A stretch of DNA of 64,000 nucleotides. Source: Riptortus pedestris. Taxonomy: Eukaryota; Arthropoda; Insecta; Hemiptera; Alydidae. Position 1 is the stretch's first letter. Every line of letters begins with the position of its first letter. A program made the translations under genes and the position numbers. The stretch lies in assembly GCA_019009955.1 (NCBI GenBank), contig CM032233.1, forward strand, positions 69,782,501-69,846,500, given 5' to 3'. Below are positions 26,055-40,160 of the stretch, piece after piece. Below the pieces are notes generated by a model that was given only the letters and a program-made list of their open reading frames with translations, was not told the DNA's origin and searched no databases.

Positions 26055-29000
26055 ACACACACACAAACTTTGTCTTAACATTTAGAAAGGAGATGGTTAC
26101 TTTGGAAAAATACTGATTTTTAAAGTTGAAATCTAATACTTATTTTGGTGTGGAATGATTATAATTGCAAAACAAACAGTTTTATAATTAAAAAAAAGAA
26201 ACCCTATATCTATGTCAAATTTTTATAAATTTACTATATTCATGACTCATCTATATCAGACAGGTTAAAACTGTAAAAAAACCCCTTATTAGGATCAACT
26301 GATTATATTCAATTTCGTGGGATGAATAAAATCTAAAATGAATACTATAAAGCAGGACTTTGGAAAACAATGTTGAAAATGAAAGAGAAGTTTATTTAAT
26401 TACTTATAACATTCACAAGAAGTGTGCCTACCAGAGTAAAACCATTAAATATTTATTTTTATGACTCCATCTCCTAAAAAAGAGCACTTAAATTGAGTAG
26501 TGTTGCTGGTTGATGGACAAATATTAAAATAGATTTGGCATGTGCTAGTGACTGTATACAATACATAATTGAGTCACCCTTATTCTTGGTATGAAAGACT
26601 TATTTTAAGAGACTTCCAGAGCTTCTTATCACAAGTAAGAATACTGAATCATTAAAAATATACAGGTCAACATAAATAAAGGAAATAATTTTAATACTTA
26701 GCGAGAAATGGGTTGAAGTATTCTTTGAGCTCAGATGTGTCTAAGCACTCATCCACAATTTCATTTTCTCTTCTGTGTATTGAGGTATCTGACATAACTG
26801 CAGGGTCCCTCAAAGCAACAAAAAGTTCTCTAGCCATTTTTGTAACGTGCTGAATAATCTAGAAAAAAAAATTACAACAATAAAATCTGTCAGCAATCAT
26901 TTAAGTAAAAGTAACATTAATTCTAATTAATGGAATTGACAGAATCATTATCAGTAAAATATTGGACAGAATCATTATCAAACTATTGGAATTTTTAATA
27001 TTTTTTGTGACAGACTTGTGTCAGTGTCTATTCCACTTTTTTCTCTCATAACCTAATCAAACTTTATGACCTCTTCGGTGATTCCCAAAAGAAATAATTG
27101 TCAAATAAACCTAGATTGCTGGAGTGTGAAATAAATAAGGCAAGGGGGCCTGCAAAAACACTTTCCAAGCAATGCCAGTTCTGTGTGTTTATAATTGCCC
27201 AAAATGAAAATAATGTAATGTTCAATAGTTATTTAATTTCATTTCATTAAATAAATTCAATATTTTATATGTATTTGTATTTCCAGCAAATACTCATGGG
27301 AAAAGCAAACAGATGAGACACAATAATTAAACTTGTTTGCTATTTTCTCTTGAATTGTAAAATTATTTCAAGAGCGGAAAATTGTCTATAATGTGTGAGT
27401 ATTTATCTAAAGACCTTGTAGCTGTTGTCCCAATCAAGAAGTCCCTGAAATATATTTGAAATATTACCCCATTAATTATATGTATATTTATTTAATTTAT
27501 TCTGAGTTGGTATTCTGGCAGGTGGAAGTGACTTCTAATGTAAGTAGATGAAAGAAATGGCTACGTTTCCACTGTAACAATTTATTAAAACGACAGAGCG
27601 CTTTTGTGCAATGTATCATCATCAGTGCCCTGTTGACACACAAAACAATAATTACTTGTCACTATTAGAATATTTTAGATAAAGGGTAAAATAGATGACA
27701 TATAGCAATAAAAACTGTCTTTCTTAGAACCAAATAACACATAAAAATCTTTCATATATCAACAGGCAATTTTTTTTATTAAATTAAGCGAGTACAGATA
27801 GAACATTAAAACTATCTAAAAAACTTAACATTGACTATTTAGACAAAGAAAGACATTCTTTGCTGAACAAAGGAGAAGGAGTAGGGAGAGGAGACCTACC
27901 GAACGCCCTGGATGTTGACCTGACAGATCTTAGGTTAGGGCCGCACTGCAGGATGGTAGATGGTTGCTTGGAGGGTGGATGGTGGAGGGTAGATGCATCC
28001 TGGACGCAGTGAAATGAAGCCACTATCCAACTGACTGCCGAGTAAGAATCATGCCTCTCTCACAAGTTGCAAAAACAATTTTGCTAAGTTCATCTTTGGG
28101 AATTATAGGGGTAGATATTGTAATAAGAAAACCGTGGGTGCATCCATACAATTTGAGGCGGCAACAGGACGGGGAATTCGTGAGAGTATACAAAAAATTA
28201 CGACAACACCCGGAAAAATTCTATTGTATTTAAGGATGTCAGTTGAGGTATTCGACTTACTTTTGGAATTGACTGAGGGCAAATTGCAACGAACTTCAAC
28301 GAATTTCAGAGAAGCTATATCAGCAGAAGAACGTCTTGTGATCACTGTGAGGTAAGTTGGATTTAAACAAACAGTTAAATATTGGTCGTTTATAATTACA
28401 AATAATTAAAACATGATAAATACACATAATCATTAAAAATAAAAATTAAAACATATTATGAAGTCACATATGAAAAAAATTATCTTCCTGTTGATTTATA
28501 GTTTCACCGTACGAATTTAATTGTTGTTCCATTGAAAATTGCCAAGCTGCCTGGATGGAATATCAAACACGACTGATATGGGTGGATAGACGCCTGGCGG
28601 GTAGCTAGGATGGTTGCAGGTAGTGGGGGTTCACTGCGGCTACCTACGTTCAGTTACTCATGTTTGTAAATAGCTGGATAGTCACCAGGCGGGTATCTAC
28701 CATCCACACTCCAAGCAACCCTCCTGCAGTGCGGCCCTACCCTTAGAGCTAGACTGGCTCTTCATTCCAGCTAGCTGAGGTAAGGAGGCTAATGGTACAA
28801 ACTTGAGTGGGCAAACATCTTCTTTAATATTAATGTTTTTCTTCAAAGTTGCTGCTTTTCCCAGCAAGTTGCCTATTTTCAATGAAAGGGGATGCTAAGT
28901 GGGTACCTGGGCTTATCACTCCTTTTGTTGGTGGGAGTGATTTGCAGCTCCCTCTCAGTTTTTCTTCGGTGCCGCTTTTCTAACAATCTATCAACCAAGC

Positions 29001-32000
29001 TCTCAGTGAATCCATTTTTGAGTGCCAAGTACTTAATGAATGATAATTCCTGGTAGAAATCATGTTCTGATAGGGGGATATTGATAAATCAGTCGATTAG
29101 AAACGTAAATACTGACATTTTATATTTAGTTTGGTGGTAAGAATTGGCTGGGATTGACAATTTAGAGATAATTGTTTTAGCTAATTTTTTCGTGGGTGCG
29201 GAATTGAACAAAACTATGAGGTGCAAAGGTATATCCTGTTTGTGTGTCTTTGGAAGGCAATAAAGAAGCGGAGGCAATGGGCTCATTTGGATCACATATT
29301 TTCATAGTTCATTTGGTTCACATTTTCACAAAGTTAAGTTTTTTTTAGATAGTTTTAATGTCCTACCTGTACTCAATTTAATAAAAAAATTGCCTATTGG
29401 TATGAAAGATTTTATGTTATTTAGGTCTAAGAAAGATAGTTTTTATTGCTATATGTTATCTATTTTACCCTTTATCTAAAATATTCTAATAAGACAAGTA
29501 ATTATTGTTTTTTTGTGTCAACAGGGCACTGATGATGATACACTGCATCGAAAGCGCTCTGTCGTTTTAATAAATTCTTATAGTTGAAGCGTAGCCATTT
29601 CTTTCATCTACCTACATTATCTAATTTAATTTCTTTCCTAAACACAATAATTATTCTCACCTATTGATTGTTAGTTAACCTTGAAGCCAAAAGTAAATTA
29701 AAATTTAATACCAGATAAAAAGAAAATTCATAGAAGAAATAAAAAAGTACAGTGAATCATAGTGAATTTCTGGAAATAGTTACTACTCATCTTAGTTACC
29801 AAAAGTAAATTTACAGCTTTAAACTTGTGTTTAGATGAAAAGGAAGATGATAGAAATTCAATCAATAAATAAATCAATGGTACTCTGGAAATGTAGTGCT
29901 AACTATTTCCTGAGTTTTCCAAAGACTAGCCAACAAGTTTTGATGAGATCAACTTTTCTGTTCTTCCCAACATATATATAAAATGAAACTTTATTTTTGT
30001 TCTTCCCAACATATATAGAACATGAAACTTTCCTTTTGTTTTTCCCAAAATATATAGAACATGAAACTTTCTTTTTTGATATTAGTTTGATCAATTCGTA
30101 TCTAAAGCGTTTTACTAAGCTTGGAGGGCCTTCATGTTCTTGATTGAGTAGTAACTATTTTTTGAGTTACAGTAAGATTAGTCATTCCATTACTTTCTTA
30201 TATGATCCCACATGTATAAAATGTGAGACTTTATTTTTGGACAATAGAATATACAGTACATATTGAAACAAATATATTGCACATCACTAAAATCAGCACT
30301 AGATGAATATAAATTTGATATGGTAGCTCAGTGGGAAAACATCAGGAGATGTGGGTGCATCTAAAGTGAGCACAGTTTGGCAAATTGTGGGTCTAAAGGT
30401 GAAAGGTCTATTGTCCTAACAATTCAAAAAAGTTACTAAACTTTATTATTAGAATATTGAACCATAATTAAAAAAGTAAAAGTACGGTTAGGTCATTTTC
30501 AAAAATGGCGTGTCTAAATCATTTAAATATTGTAGTATCAAAAAATATTAATATCATACAACATCCATTAGAATACAATATCTAAGAAGTGGGGTCGGGG
30601 GAAGGGAGACTGTGATATTAGCTTGGACTATTCATAGCCATCAGAGTCATACATAACCTTGAATCTCCATAATTAATACATCCTTTTTCTAAAATGGTAC
30701 AAAATGGATAAATTAATTTTAATATAATGCCAGTTTACATAAAAGAAAAACTATGTATGCAAGAAGAAAAGTGGTTTAATCTCGAATTCTCAATAACTCA
30801 AAAATAAAGGAATTAAAATATCTTTAACACTATATAAGGAATTTAGAAATTCAAAGGCACAAATTTCTAAGACTACTCAATAAGAGATTTTCCATGATGT
30901 ATTACAATATGTCCAAAAAAAGTTTCTAAACGTACAAATATAACAATTGTGACAGATGGATGGATAATTTAAAGAGAGCTTTTCTACATGTAGGCTTTAT
31001 AAAAATACACTTTAGGTATAATAATTAAAGGCTAGACTTACATCAATATGAAAATTTGAATCCCATATCGGTAATCTACAGAGTTCATTTAGAGATGGAT
31101 AAAGGTCTTTTAAAGATGTAAAATAACGTGATCTTTTTATAGGGGTTCTTTCAGTTCCTCTTTCATTGATTTTCCAGCTTTTGACCTTCCACATAGACTT
31201 TAACTGCTTCTGAACACTACTGCTTTCATTGATCGGTATTTCAGAAACATCTGAAAAAATTATGCCAAGGTAATAACTAGTCAAATTTCACAATTTAAAT
31301 ATGAGGAAGTGGACATTGACAATGTTAATATACTGTAGCTCATTTAATTATGTATATTAATGGAATTTGAACCCACAACACAATGCGAATTTCGATTAAC
31401 ACTTTTACCGAAACACCGGTCTGAGAGGCCGGTAGAGATTTTCATATTTCATGTATTGGTAGACCTGCTAGTATTGGTGGGCTCCTCCTCCTCATTAGCT
31501 GTGAGTCTTTTCTTCCTCTACCCTCAGGAAGTTTTTTGGGTTAATTTGTCAACGGCATTCGACCTTGACTAGCTATTGCTCGTTTTGCTCTGGTCTCTGT
31601 ACCTCTTGTTTCGGTTAACAGCCTATGTATTGCTGGTCTAAGATACGGGGTAATTCGGTTTTCGTATGTCGTGATGTTGTGTACCATTCATTATAGCTTG
31701 TAACACTGTTTGTTCGTATTCTTTTCGTGTGTGTTTTACATAATATATGATTTGCTATGGAGCCTTCCACGAGCCATGGACCAATAAAACGCTCATCGTC
31801 ACGATCTATATATCGTACGGATGACAGTGATTTCAATGAAAGGATTAAAAATTACAATAATAGATTAAATGTGATACAAGTTATTCAATCAATAAATAAA
31901 AATAACGAACTTGTTGATGGGGAATTACTATTAACCCTTCTAGGCCTGTGCGACCGGATGATTCGGTATACATCACGGAATTCATGTTTCGGTAAGAGTG

Positions 32001-32075
32001 TTAAATAAATTGCCACTTCCAAAAGTCTGAAATAACAATTCCACAATTCAAGGTCCCTTATTTATTATTATAATA

Positions 32076-32139
<64 letters not shown>

Positions 32140-32778
32140 AGAGGGGATACAGAGGGTTGAAAAAAAATAATAAATAAAGGTCACTAAAACATAAAAAATA
32201 AAGAAAAAAGGAACAAAATTATAAAAATAAATAAATTAAGCTAAATGTTATCTTAACTTAAATAGTATAGTTCTCCAAAACAAAAGATTATTTTTTTACC
32301 TCTATAAAGTATATTGAAAGGGTAGTAATCAATGGAAGGAGGTACGATGAAACTAAATTCTGGTTGTGCTTCTTCAAATATGTAGGGATCTATCAAGCAC
32401 TTCAGTTCTTTGCCAAGATGAGGTAGATCTGATCTTTTTGTAAAGGCTAACATATTAGCATATGTATCTTTCTTTATCTCAAATGCAGTTCTTGTATGAG
32501 AAGTAGCTTTATTTAATTCCTTAAAAATAAAGGTACAAATTTAAAAATTATTCTTGAACAAATTCTGAGGATTTGTAAACATGTAAAATATTAAGTATTT
32601 ACAGTTGAATGGATGGTAGGTTCCTTGGAGCTAGAGGTTCCTTGAGAAAATGTTGCCTTAGGATTTTTTTTCTGGGTAAGGTTACTTATAGACCTAGACG
32701 CCTTTTCTTTTTCAGCAAGGAAGTCTTTGAAACTGTGACAGAACATAATATTAGAATTGAGCCAAATCTGGTATCCCA

Positions 32779-32818
<40 letters not shown>

Positions 32819-35800
32819 AGACTTTATTTTATTTAAATTATCTTCAGCAGATTTCACTAAAGCTATTGGGATTCTAATAATGACAAATCAAACTCTATAT
32901 TGAAAAATTACTTGTAAAACTAAGGATCATGTTTGTTATTGTTGAAAGAGTAAGTATAAGTGTTTAGAGATGAGGTAAAATAATAATAGGTAAATATACC
33001 TTTTTATTATGTGTCATATCATAAAATTTTATTTAACTAGGTTTGGCGATAAAATAATGCCCTTTAAATTTTGACCCATAGATCTAACTTGATTATTAAT
33101 TGAGCTATTTGTATTTTTGAAATTTTCACCTTTCAGTAAAACTCTTCTCGTGCTTATGTGAATTGCACTTTAAGCTTATTTATATTATATCTACATCTTA
33201 TAACTTCCATACTATTTCCAGCTTATATTTCAAGTCTTTTTGTTTACATAGTGTTTTTTTTTTTTTACTGATGAACAAATTGAGAATATAAGCATATACA
33301 TGTGTGTATATACACACACACACCCACATACACTACAGCCAGGAATGGAAGAGACCTGCTGGCTTCCCCCCCCCCAAGCCGCCAGTTTCCGTGAAAAGAC
33401 TACTGTACTACCTGGATCACAAACGTCGTCACTTCATCTTAGCCGCCTCCTGTACAATGTATTAGTGAGTTGACCTTAGCTTTTCTTGCCCGGCGACATA
33501 TATTCCTCATGAATTACTACAGTAAATAATAAAATTCAACCTGAATCATCTTATTGGCAATTATTATTAATATTGTGCTAATTTTTAACCCACAAAAAGT
33601 GTGGCAATAAAAAAAATCTATATACTTTTTATCACTTTACAAAGCCAAATTAATAAAAAATACGGTTTTGTAAATCTAACGATATTCTTCACATTTCACT
33701 ATTCAACATTTTGTATATAAGGTCGTCCTCTTTTGAGGGCTAGTAAACGGAGCCAATAAATCATTTTTTCTTTTTTCTTCGATGCAAGCCTCCAAAACAT
33801 TTCCAATAACTCTCCTCTCTTTACTATGAATAATGTGTCGCTTCTCAGCACTTTGAGTGGATTGACCGGGTCGAGACATATTCACAACAAAACAATTTAG
33901 AAGAAACTACTTGCACAATACCGGGCAGGTTAATGAGTTCCGGGCATGAATGTTTTCAGGTCTGGATTACATGCCCCCTTCCCTTGCTCCTTCGGCCACG
34001 CCCCTTCTCCCACCTTCCGGCCACAAGGCTCTTCAATTCCTGGCTGTACTATACATATGGCATACATTTTTTAACCAATATAAATTTGATCGCACCTCAT
34101 TTTTTTTGTTTATTATTATTTACGCCCACTTTATGCTACTAGGCTAATCGGGGCGGGTTATCTACAGGTTACCACCTGCACCTTATTTTTGTCACCTACT
34201 AGCAAGGATCGGTGGACAGTGAATATGTAAAACCTCAGTAGCTGATTTTCTTAAAGAGAAATCTATTAAACAATTGTCATAATCGAATGCTTTTTTCAAA
34301 ATAGATTAAGACTAATTTTTTTGGTTATTTTCCCAACAAAATTAAAGTTAAAATTAAGAGAATAGTTACTTCATAGACCTAAAGTAAACACAAAAACTTA
34401 AGAAAACCTTTTATTCCTTGAATCACTTGAAGTCATGGGTACTGGCACAATTTTTCTTGTTTGACTAAGATTCCCCATTCGTGATTTAGTTTCACCCGTC
34501 TAGAAAAGTAAAATATATAATAAGATAAAAGTTTATCAACAAAATAATCAAACAATAACTCTTACAATAAAATAAATATGTATGCTGTAGTAAACCTGCA
34601 TACTTAGTCATAATCAATACTCTTTTTTAAGTGAATGCACTTATATAATTTGAATAATGCATACAATTTTATACAGTTTTGGATATATATATATATAGTC
34701 AGAATTGCTCTTATTTCAATTATACAAGTGTAAAACAGTTTTCTTTAGCATAGTTAGGAATATAATGTTAAGGAAATCATAGAAAATGAAGATAAAATTG
34801 AATAATAATAATAGTAATAATACCGATATCAACATTTGGGTCTTGGAAAGCTCAAGCTGCTTCTGTAATGAAATAATTTTCGCTTCAAGTCCTGTTTTTA
34901 GAGTTTGGCGAGCAAGTTCACTATCTGCTCTCTGCCGTTCAATTTCAGAATTGGCTTCTTTAAGATGATTGCGTAAAATTTTTGTCTATAACAAATTTAG
35001 AATAAAATTTTTTACTGAAAAATATTTGAAACAGTTTTAATACAAGATGAAATAAAATCAGCTGTCGTTTGCATGAGATTAATTTTAATATTTGGTAGGA
35101 GCAACAGCAAAGAGATGCCATCAAATGAAGAATTTAAAGCGCACTGAAAAAGTCATAATGGGCTGTGCTATTAGATTATTACTAATATATTAACACAAAC
35201 AAAAACATTTGTAAACAATAGGACACATTTACTAGAAAATGTGGGAAAATACTAAACAGATGTAGAACATAAAACATACTTCTCCTTCCTTGGTAAATAA
35301 CTTCTCTTTGAGTTGGCTGCACTCCCTATTTACTTTCTCCAATTGATTCCTCAACCATTCTGTTGTATGAGCTAGAAACACACACAAAACAGACAAAAAT
35401 TAATAATTTTAAAATTAAAAACTTACAAGTTTGGATGGAGAACAAACACGATTTTCAGGCTCATCCTCAGTTCATTTCTAGCTACAAAAAAAAATAATGA
35501 GCTGCTATAATGTGTGAGAAAAGTCTAAACAATGTACGAACCCGTAGAATCACACAACCAATTCCATGTTTATTAATGTTTGAGGTTTATACTATATCTC
35601 TCAATGAGTTTCAACATTTCATTTTGTGAGCCAAATTAGCCCTCGAAAAACATTAATAGGAGGAAGAAGGGAGGCTTCCTATTTTAAGGTATTAACTGGT
35701 CAGAACTTTCTAGTCCAGGAAAAACAAAAGGCCAGGTAGATTGATCAGGAATGCCAGTGTCCTTATCTGGCCATTATAGCCCGTGCTACTCTCGAAGGTT

Positions 35801-37951
35801 TCTAATAAGTGGGTAACAGCTGGGGTATATACTTGTTCAGTTTATAAACTTTCTCATTGTTAAGTATTATGAGGACTTGATGATTTTGACAACTTTTTCG
35901 CAACTGATTTAGTGACGACTGTTTAATTTGACTATACTTCAAATATTCTGCTTAGCTTCCAAGCATGTCCACATGGCTCCATACACATTGGATTCTGAAT
36001 AGTTATATATAGTTTTGTTTTTTTTATTTGAAATATCCTGATCAGAAAAAATATGGCCCATTCCCTTGTCAGTCATGAATATTGTTTTGTTTTTAACACA
36101 CATCTGAGGAGCTGTAGTAATTTTCTATAAAGTTTTCCTTTTACATATATAAAAAATACTTCTTTTCTACTGATGCTGACTAGTTCTTTATCTTTTGCAT
36201 TATTCAACAACTTTGTCGTTGATTGTGCCTTCCCAATTTAGGCTTTTCCTACAGTTGAGGGATTGATCCACTATTCAAATACATCACTATCTTTAAACAA
36301 TAACTTTCAGTACTCCTCTTTTATAGTTCATTTACGTTTACAGCTATAATGAAGGAAGAAACTAGAACTCTTATTAAAAGTCAAAAAAAAAGGTAAGACA
36401 ATACAGCTAAATTTTGATTAAATCATTACCTTAAACCCACAGGCATACACAATGCTGTTCAATTATTACAAAATGGAACTGTAATAATGATATTATATAT
36501 TACTTAAAAAATTCTACACTGCATTCCTAACACTACTTAAGCCTGCCCTACACCCCCTTAAATGAAAAGTATCATTGCCTTCTTCTGGGCAGAAGGTTCT
36601 CCCTGAATATAATTTCATAGCGGATATTATCATGAAAATAAAAACGGCTTCAGAAATTTCCACAGTTAAATAAAAAAAGTAAGACAAGCTGGTAAAAATA
36701 AGTAAGTAACTGAGAAACTAAGCAGATTCCCCTCATGCTCTAATGGGGCAGATGGCATCTCTCACAATTTATATCCTTAGTGAAACCCTACACAATCAAG
36801 ATAAAAATTTTTAAATGCACAAGAGATGTTTAGTGACAAAATAGCTTAAAGTGAAAATTGCAAGGGTAGGAGTGAAGGTTTATTGATGGCTGATTCACTA
36901 AAAAGTTGGTTAAATTAGCAGAGAAAAAATATGGAATAACAAACAATTTTAGTTCATTATTTTGTGTCTAAGAATGGTTTTATAACATTTTTCTTTTTTT
37001 AATCTGACATAAGAATACAGTAAATTTAAAGAAAAATTTAGAGAACAATAATTGTAGGACATCATTTTAAGAACAGGGTTGGTTATAAAAAATTGTCAAT
37101 CCAACAAATAATAATGTACATATCTACAATTTTACCTCTCATTTAACCCCTCTCCAAGTCTGGTTTCAACCATTAACAAAGTTGATCTTTAAAATTATAG
37201 AAGCTAGAGCACTAATTAACATATACATATATTATGACCTCAATAATTGATTTCCCTTATGGGAACTCTGCTAACACGAAGTTTATGTGAAAAATAAATT
37301 AATAACTATCGTATGAGGTTTAACTATGGTATTTTTGTCTTCTTGTGCTCTAGAGAATAAACACAATTTAGGAAATTCAAAAATGTCACCAGCAACAGTA
37401 AAAATAATGAGTTTTTTTAGGTGATTGTAGTGTTGAAAATACATTAGTACTAAAAACAGATTTCAATTGCGACTATGAAGAAAACTAGAAAGTAAAGATC
37501 AAAACTTATTATTTTAAATATAATTATAAATGCAGAACCATCAATATGTCAGCAGCACTCAAGATATAAAAGGAAAACTTGATATAATAACTGAAATCGT
37601 GAACAAGTAAATTTGCATTTTTTACATTAAAATAACACTGTATTCAAATTAAATAAGATGAATTATTTATTGCAAAAATTATTGAATTATATTTCATACC
37701 TTGGCTGTTGCTCTGACTGCATACACCTTTGTTGTAGATATGTGAATTCTGGCTAGAATGACCCTGAGTGAATGATTTCTGCGAATAAAAGCTAGAGTCA
37801 ACAGCGACCGGTGTTTCTGTTGGGTCATGCGTTGAATATGACCTGTCACTTTTTGCATCAAGTTTCTTAGCTAGTGATTCTGAGGTAGAACCATCTGGTT
37901 TTTGAACCTGGACAGTACTTTCCACAGTAGTTTTCTATAAAGTGAAGCAAA

Positions 37952-38014
<63 letters not shown>

Positions 38015-40096
38015 GTAGTATTTTTCACAAGTCTAGTGGCAAACAAATAAAAATATAAAACCAGGGTTTGAAATAAAAATGAATCATTTAAAAAAAAATA
38101 AATAAATAAGAATAACTATCACTTCACAATTTCTATTTTAAACTCAAAGGCTGAAATAATTTTTATCAAATAGTTAATTGATAACAATTATTTAAAAATT
38201 TATATAAAAATTTTTATATAAAAAATAGTTTTTATATAAAAATTGCTTCTTCAAAAAATAAAATTTAATTCTAAATTTTAAACCAAAAAATAAAAATTGT
38301 TCGTTATTTTAAATCAAGTTTTATTGTAATGTACATTTTTTGATTCCAAATTGTACCAATACTTTTGTTTACCAGTGTACTTGATCATTAGCCAGTAATG
38401 ACGGTCTTCACCGATAGGCATAACACATTTTTGTTTATGTGTGTTTTTTATTTCAGTCACTAACATTTGACTGAACTCATTTTCACAGTATCTTTGTTTT
38501 TTATCTTATTAAAAATAAATACACACTATATACTAGTTTAAATAAAAAAAGCCAACAAGGGGAAACATTTTTTTCTTATAACTTATTCAAAAAAAGTTTA
38601 GGAACCTAAATCACCGTTTACTTTTATTAGCTATTATGGCCAGCCATACTAAAATCCAATCTCCTTTAGTACAACAGGGAAAAAAAGGAATACTATTCCC
38701 AGTTTTAAATGGTCTACAATGGCCTGTAGATACATATATTTTTTCCATAGGCGAACTTGTAGGGTTAATGCTTTATTCACCAATAAGATTAGCAAAAGTC
38801 AATCAAATTTCCTCTGAAACGTGTTGATGACCTCATCTAGTTCCATAAAGATATTGTCAAAGACAATGTCTTGGTCCTTCCACATCGATGTATAAACCAT
38901 CGAATGACTTTGTTATTTTCCACCATATAAACCACACAAAATAATTTAAAATAAACTGAGTTAAACATCTATTACACCACTGACCTATATTAATTTTCTA
39001 AAGAGCCTAATGTGGAAAATATGAGCACATAAGCACTAGTTGTGAGGTTAAAGAAAGTCTAGAATTCCTTCAAGTAATTCAACTAGCCTCATGGAAGAAT
39101 CAGTTAGTGGGAATGGTCAGAACCAAATTTCTCAAACAATTGACACACTAACATCTCTATTTATCAACTAAAGGGAACTACATATAGGTGTACGGCAGAA
39201 TATAAAAATAATTTGTACTCCTTGCAAGCTCTATTCAGCCTGTCCCTCTTTTTTCTCTGTGATCCAACATATAAGCTAGCTTGACTTACAAAAAGTCCGT
39301 TACGCAGGGGCTGCGTAAACCAAGCAGATTTCCCTAGTGAAGTTTGGTAATAGATAAATATACATACTGCTAACACAACACCACCGTGAATAAATACAAA
39401 CAGAAATAAGAAATGTTTCATCCAATTTCAATAACCTGCCATCAGGAAGCGTTGGGTTAGAAATGTAAAAACACGGGTCTCCCCAACTCACACCGGAAAG
39501 AAAAACAATTACTGAAATATATCATAATATAACATATTAATTTTATTGAGAACTATTTACTATATCTAGTACTGTAATTAAAAATGAGTCAGAATAATTG
39601 TTATCTCAATCAATCAAATTTTAATAGTCCAAAACCTTAAGACGGGGGGGGGGGGGGGTCACCAGAACATATTTGCATGTATCTCGTATAATAAAGGTCT
39701 CTTGAATACAATATTTGGTATTTAAGATTCAAATAATGTAATTTATTATGTAGCAGAGTATTGTTTATATAACATGAGTAGAAGTGGCGGTTTGCTGATG
39801 GCTGAGAACTGAAAAATCCAAATATCTTGGTTAATATTCAAGATAATGAATAAATGTATATCACAATATTTATAGTGAATTTAATTTGCATTAAGATTGG
39901 TTCTATACAATTTTTCGATCCGACCTATGGTAACGGAGATATTTCGAATTTTCAAAAATCCTCCCCTCTAAACCCACCCCTCCCCCTGGCCCGATTTCAG
40001 CCGTTAACAAACTTGATCTTTCTTTTTACATACAACGACTAAATATCGAGTTTGGTAATGATTAAACAAAAATTGCGACCGCTAGAGCGGTAACAG

Positions 40097-40160
<64 letters not shown>

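Larger units (their letters stand above)
27501..29616 (-). mobile_element. Penelope-like element with RT fragment, host of a nested Harbinger
   Basis: Its inverted ends match those of 12732-13708. The inside carries a decayed reverse transcriptase on the minus strand. The 36-bp extension is on the left here and on the right in the other copy. The centre is interrupted by an 810-bp Harbinger element (27933-28742). Without it, the element would be about 1.3 kb, so much of a normal Penelope ORF is missing. Confidence 0.78.

Noticed and set aside
38636..38827. 63-codon plus-strand ORF (MASHTKIQSPLVQQG)
   Set aside because: No motif, no splice or promoter evidence, and it lies in an intron of gene 1.
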